DNA from: Paraspadella gotoi
Lineage: Eukaryota; Chaetognatha
NCBI GenBank assembly: GCA_051294375.1
Contig: CM119269.1
Coordinates: 16,233,010-16,297,009 of the forward strand
Reading direction: 5' to 3'
Length of the DNA: 64,000 bases
The notes beneath the pieces were generated by a model that saw nothing but the letters and a program-made list of their open reading frames with translations, ran no database searches and was not told the origin of the DNA. The translations under genes and the position numbers were made by a program. Every line of letters begins with the position of its first letter. The first letter of the stretch is position 1. Positions 56,466 through 64,000 of this stretch are shown here, one piece after another.

Positions 56466-57275
56466 AACTGCCAGAACCAAGGCGGTCACATTTTTACGTG
56501 CTTTTGTTTCAGCGCTGCATTGGTTGCGGTTTTTTTTTCAGAAGGCGTATGTATCAAGAGAGGCTGGACAATTGTTTTAAAAGGCGACCATATATTTTTT
56601 TTTTGTTTTTTGAAAATGAAATTAGTTCTCACCAATAGTTTTTTATGTCCTCACTTCTTTTCAGAATTGAAAAAAGAATTTGCATACCATATTCTTTATC
56701 AGTTTGTTGCTGATAGCTCTTTGTCAGTCATATTATTGTTTCAAGGGACACCAAAAGGAAAAAAAAACTGTCTTCCTTTGTGGAGTCTAAAGATTTTAGA
56801 GGTAAAAAACTAAATGGGAGCAATCCATCATCCAACAGCTGATTAGTGAAAAAAGATAAGTGCCGTCATTGAAACAAAAGGCGCTGAGAGGCAAAAAACT
56901 CCAAGTGAAAGGCGACTTGTTTTTTTGTGTGTCTGTGCTCGATCTCTCTCTCTCTCGGTCTCTCTGTCTCTGACTCTTTCTTTCTTTCTCCCTCATTCTC
57001 TATCTGCTCTAATTTTATGCTAAAATTAAAAAAAAAAGGATTATGTTCGAAATGATTCATTTCTATTTGTTTCGTTTCTCTCTCTCTATCTTTTCTTTCT
57101 AGAGTTGAACTCGTTCTATGAAAAAAAAATGAAAACTTTTTTAATCGAAATCGAAGGATTAAAAAAAAATTAAACAAAACAACAACAACGACGACAAAAT
57201 AAAAAAGTCCGTCGACTGACGGCACAATTTTTTTAATAATTCTTTTTATTCAATAAAAGTTTTTCGACGCCGATC

Positions 57276-57485
57276 TTGACAAAAGACGCCGATTTCTCGA
57301 TCGACGCCGTTGTGAAGCTCGGCGACGAAGAAAAGCGGCGCCGCCGACGGAGAGACGAGCGCCGTCGAAGAGCGCCGCGCGCGTGGAGGAAAGGGGAAGA
57401 GGGAAGAGACGAGGAAGAATATTTTAGGAAGAAAAGACGCCGGGCGATAATCATCGCGAAGGGAAGCGAGTGTAAAAAAAAATAA
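57276..57485 (+). CDS. Possible basic hypothetical exon
   Basis: Plus-strand frame reading DADFSIDAVVKLGDEEKRRR followed by a long Arg/Glu-rich stretch, with stop TAA at 57483-57485. Third positions of the first 25 codons are mostly G or C. The antisense frame is open too (57454-57233), so the call is tentative. It lies between AT-rich stretches with no visible partner exon. Confidence 0.25.
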   Translation: MTKDADFSIDAVVKLGDEEKRRRRRRDERRRRAPRAWRKGEEGRDEEEYFRKKRRRAIIIAKGSECKKK

Positions 57486-57984
57486 TCATTTTATCGGCGC
57501 GAAATTTTGTGATAGATTTATTGAGTAAAGAAAGGAAAAGAACAATCTAGGTCGTGTTATTAATGTTATTGAATAAAAGTTTTTATATATATATATTTTT
57601 TTTTCCCTCAGTTCATTTCCATGTTTTTATATAAACTATGCAATAAATATATGAATAAAAAAATCCCTCTAAAACTATAAAATACGAATCTAAATATATT
57701 CATTTTCATTTTTTATTTCTTTATTTTTTATAATTTCATCTGAATCTCATCTGTTCTTTTGTAAAGTATTGATTTAAAGTAATGAATTTCCTAAAAAACT
57801 AAAGGAATGAAAATAACTATCGAGGTCTTTCAAAAATTTATCATGCATGGTGTAGGCCAGACAAGTCTTCTCGAAGCTGAATATAAACAATGTCGGAAAA
57901 AAATACGACAAAAAAAATTAATAACATCTCAATTATAATTATTATCCCTTTGTGTTATTTCCTTTCTTTCGTTGCGTAGTGATT

Positions 57985-58085
57985 AGTAGATAACGCTGAT
58001 GAAGACTCGCAGATCAAGAGTCGAAACATGTACGTTTCATTTGAAATAAAATCGTTGTCGAATTAAAATTCAAACTCTACTAATT
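57985..58085 (+). repeat. Second copy of the CTGATGA...GAAACATGT repeat
   Basis: CTGATGA (57996-58002), then stem GACTC (58004-58008)/GAGTC (58018-58022), then GAAAC (58023-58027) and ATGT. AACG just upstream (57992-57995) can pair with CGTT downstream (58033-58036). The tail AAATAAAATCGTTGTCGAAT resembles the flank of the 14.5-kb copy and the hairpin at 32.6 kb. Confidence 0.6.
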
Positions 58086-58945
58086 ATTACCCATTAAAGT
58101 TAAACTACCTTTGATAAACTTTTCTCGTTAATTAGGTAAACTCTCGCTTATGAACTACCGCTTCGCCGTTTTAAGGTGAAAAATAAGGCAAGTCTCATTA
58201 ATCCGAACCGTGCATTTTTATCGAAATTTCATATGTGGGAACTGGGAAATCGGAGGTCATACAAACTCAGGCTGAGAGTGAAAAGCTTAACTGGTTTATC
58301 TTTTGTTTATTATATCTTTACGCCGTGACTCTACTGAGCTCCAGAATAGATTTTAAAAACAAAAGGCAATTGATTTCCCATTTAATTTTAACTATTTCCA
58401 TACTGACCATAACATGAGAAACAACATTTAAGGAGGATTTATCATAATGTAAAACAAAACATTCCAAAGTAATTTAAAACCGTAGTGTTAAAAAAAAAAA
58501 TTTGTCTAAAACGCATAATATTGTTTATGAAAAAAATACATTAAATTAAGAACTGAGCGTGAGCAACGCCCTCATTAGCTAAGGTTTATTTAATTAAATT
58601 CATTATTATGTCAGGCCAATAAGCTAAAAACAATTCCAAGAATCTTGATCAAAAAGTAAGTAAATTTCGCTCTCGTTTTTTTTCCCCAATAATTTTTCAT
58701 GCAAATTAAACATTCTAAGCTACTTTTTGTTTTTATAACATAACTGTTGACCATTAGCAGACTTTACAAGTCAAAATCTCAGCGGTCGTGCCACAAAGAG
58801 TAATTAGAGAAAAGTAATGTAAACATTTGAGAGACACAAATATTTAAAAAAACGTTTCCATTATACTTCGCATATGAATTTCGAATATTATGTTGCTTTC
58901 GAAAATTTGACTAAAAGCAGTAAACGGTCCCCATTAACCACCTGT

Positions 58946-62875
<3,930 letters not shown>

Positions 62876-63564
62876 GGCAGCTTTTTATCAGCCTTCGAAA
62901 AGTGCGCTGAGAGGTTCGAAAGGGTAAGGAAAAAAAAATATTAGTTTAGATTAGTTTAGTCGAAAAAAAAATCCAGGGGAGACTGAAAAAGAGAATTTTG
63001 AGTTTCTCTGCAGTACTTTTATGGTTTTGACTATATTAATTTATATAAACATAAGAAGGTAATTATAAGCAAAGAGATGATCCAGCTTAACAAAACGGAA
63101 AATTTTTTTAAAACAAATTATTTCAAATAAAGATTAACTCTGATACATAATCATTATCATTATTACCTCTGATTTAAATGAAAACCATATTGTTACCTCG
63201 ATCTAATTTTTGCCATAAATTTTGTTTCAAATGGATTAAAAAAAAATGTTTTCCCCCGTTTCCAACCGCCGTTTTTTCTCTCTTTGTATACTTTTAAACG
63301 AGGATAAATTAAGCTCCAGAGCGAAAAAGTTTTAAAGAATTAAACCGTGGTTTTGGTATCTGTACTTTTATTAAGTATCTTCTACATTCAATTTAGAAAT
63401 AAGTACAAAGAAAGCAGTTCGATAAAGTTTTTTTTCCGGTTCTAAATGAAAGGACAACATGAGGGAATTTGGAAACTAAACTAGTATCTATTACGTAATC
63501 AATTGCCGCGTTTGAATGTATTATTATTATTAATATTATAATATTATTATAATTAATTTGTTAG
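62876..63564. other. Region upstream of the P450
   Basis: AT-rich sequence 5' of the P450 start codon. No clear TATA box or initiator could be chosen, and no gene was seen. Confidence 0.5.
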
Positions 63565-63657
63565 GACCCGCCGGTCCGTCCTCCTCCTAAAACGCCCCCG
63601 AGAATATTCGAAGAATATTTGAGGAAACTCCTCCACCCCGGCGAGATGCTTCGGTAG
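63565..63657 (+). CDS. Orphan terminal-exon candidate
   Basis: After a TTTGTTAG acceptor-like site, the plus strand reads DPPVRPPPKTPPRIFEEYLR and then KLLHPGEMLR, with stop TAG at 63655-63657. The composition is GC-rich in AT-rich surroundings and protein-like. No other exon of the same strand was found between it and the divergently oriented P450. Confidence 0.25.
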   Translation, partial: DPPVRPPPKTPPRIFEEYLRKLLHPGEMLR

Positions 63658-63962
63658 TCCAGAGATTCTTCAAAGGCATGATTTGGTGGCTTGAGCAGAT
63701 CGACGATTAAATAGTCTCTCTTTATTTCATGAAAAGTTTAAAAAGGGTACCTTAATAAAATAATCAAAGCATATAGATATTCAAACAGTACAATAAAGAA
63801 TAATTATTAAAATTATTATTTAAACACACAAAAGAATTACAAAAATCAGTTTAAACTCAAAAACCAATTGATAATCCTTTTGACGAAGTAAAGTTCGAAC
63901 TCAGATATCACGATTCGCGAGTCTTTGGATCTAACAGATTGATTGATTTATTATTATTCCAG

Positions 63963-64000
63963 GTATGGTGACTAAAATCCACCAACCGTTCATCAGCGGC
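63963..64000 (+). mobile_element. Family C repeat, copy 2, cut by the window edge
   Basis: The last 38 bases repeat the first part of the element at 30404, differing by one base, and run off the end of the window. Confidence 0.65.

Overview
This is a nuclear genomic window from an animal, most likely an arthropod and perhaps a crustacean. The basis is a nine-exon family 4 cytochrome P450 with an arthropod-type I-helix, short GT-AG introns, an AT-rich background with GC-rich exons, tRNA-like SINEs, a hAT-type element and a very high load of (GA)n/(CT)n microsatellites. The species cannot be named from the sequence. No prokaryotic operon, CRISPR array, rRNA gene or intact canonical tRNA gene was seen.

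Layout. 1-42 kb is mainly non-coding and repeat-rich: about two dozen (GA)n tracts, GTC/GAC triplet runs, minisatellites, a fold-back element (about 8.0-9.7 kb), a 1.49-kb non-autonomous hAT-like element with a perfect 8-bp target duplication (13,896-15,388), SINE copies, five N gaps at 20-23 kb, and a noisy duplicated block (34.9-36.7 versus 36.8-38.7 kb) split by a 25-N gap. Several GC-rich islands carry dense matches to known transcription-factor sites (5.8-6.5, 16.3, 24.5 kb). 42-53 kb is the most unusual part: a plus-strand cluster of Cys-Pro-rich genes. It holds a degenerate copy (about 42.2-43.2 kb), a better-preserved 11-exon copy (45,057-49,303) and a further chain of coding exons (49.5-53.0 kb) that may be the 3' part of the same transcription unit. 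53-58.9 kb is repeats plus a stretch enriched in the palindrome CAGCGCTG. 58,946-62,875 (minus strand) is the P450 gene.

A recurring theme is single-base deletions in homopolymers inside otherwise convincing exons: one in the P450, four in the Cys-Pro exon, one in the exon at 52.9 kb, and several in the degenerate copy. With the noisy duplicate around the 25-N gap, this suggests unpolished long-read assembly rather than widespread pseudogenisation, but the sequence alone cannot decide. All exon models here were made by eye from splice signals and reading phase and have no transcript support.
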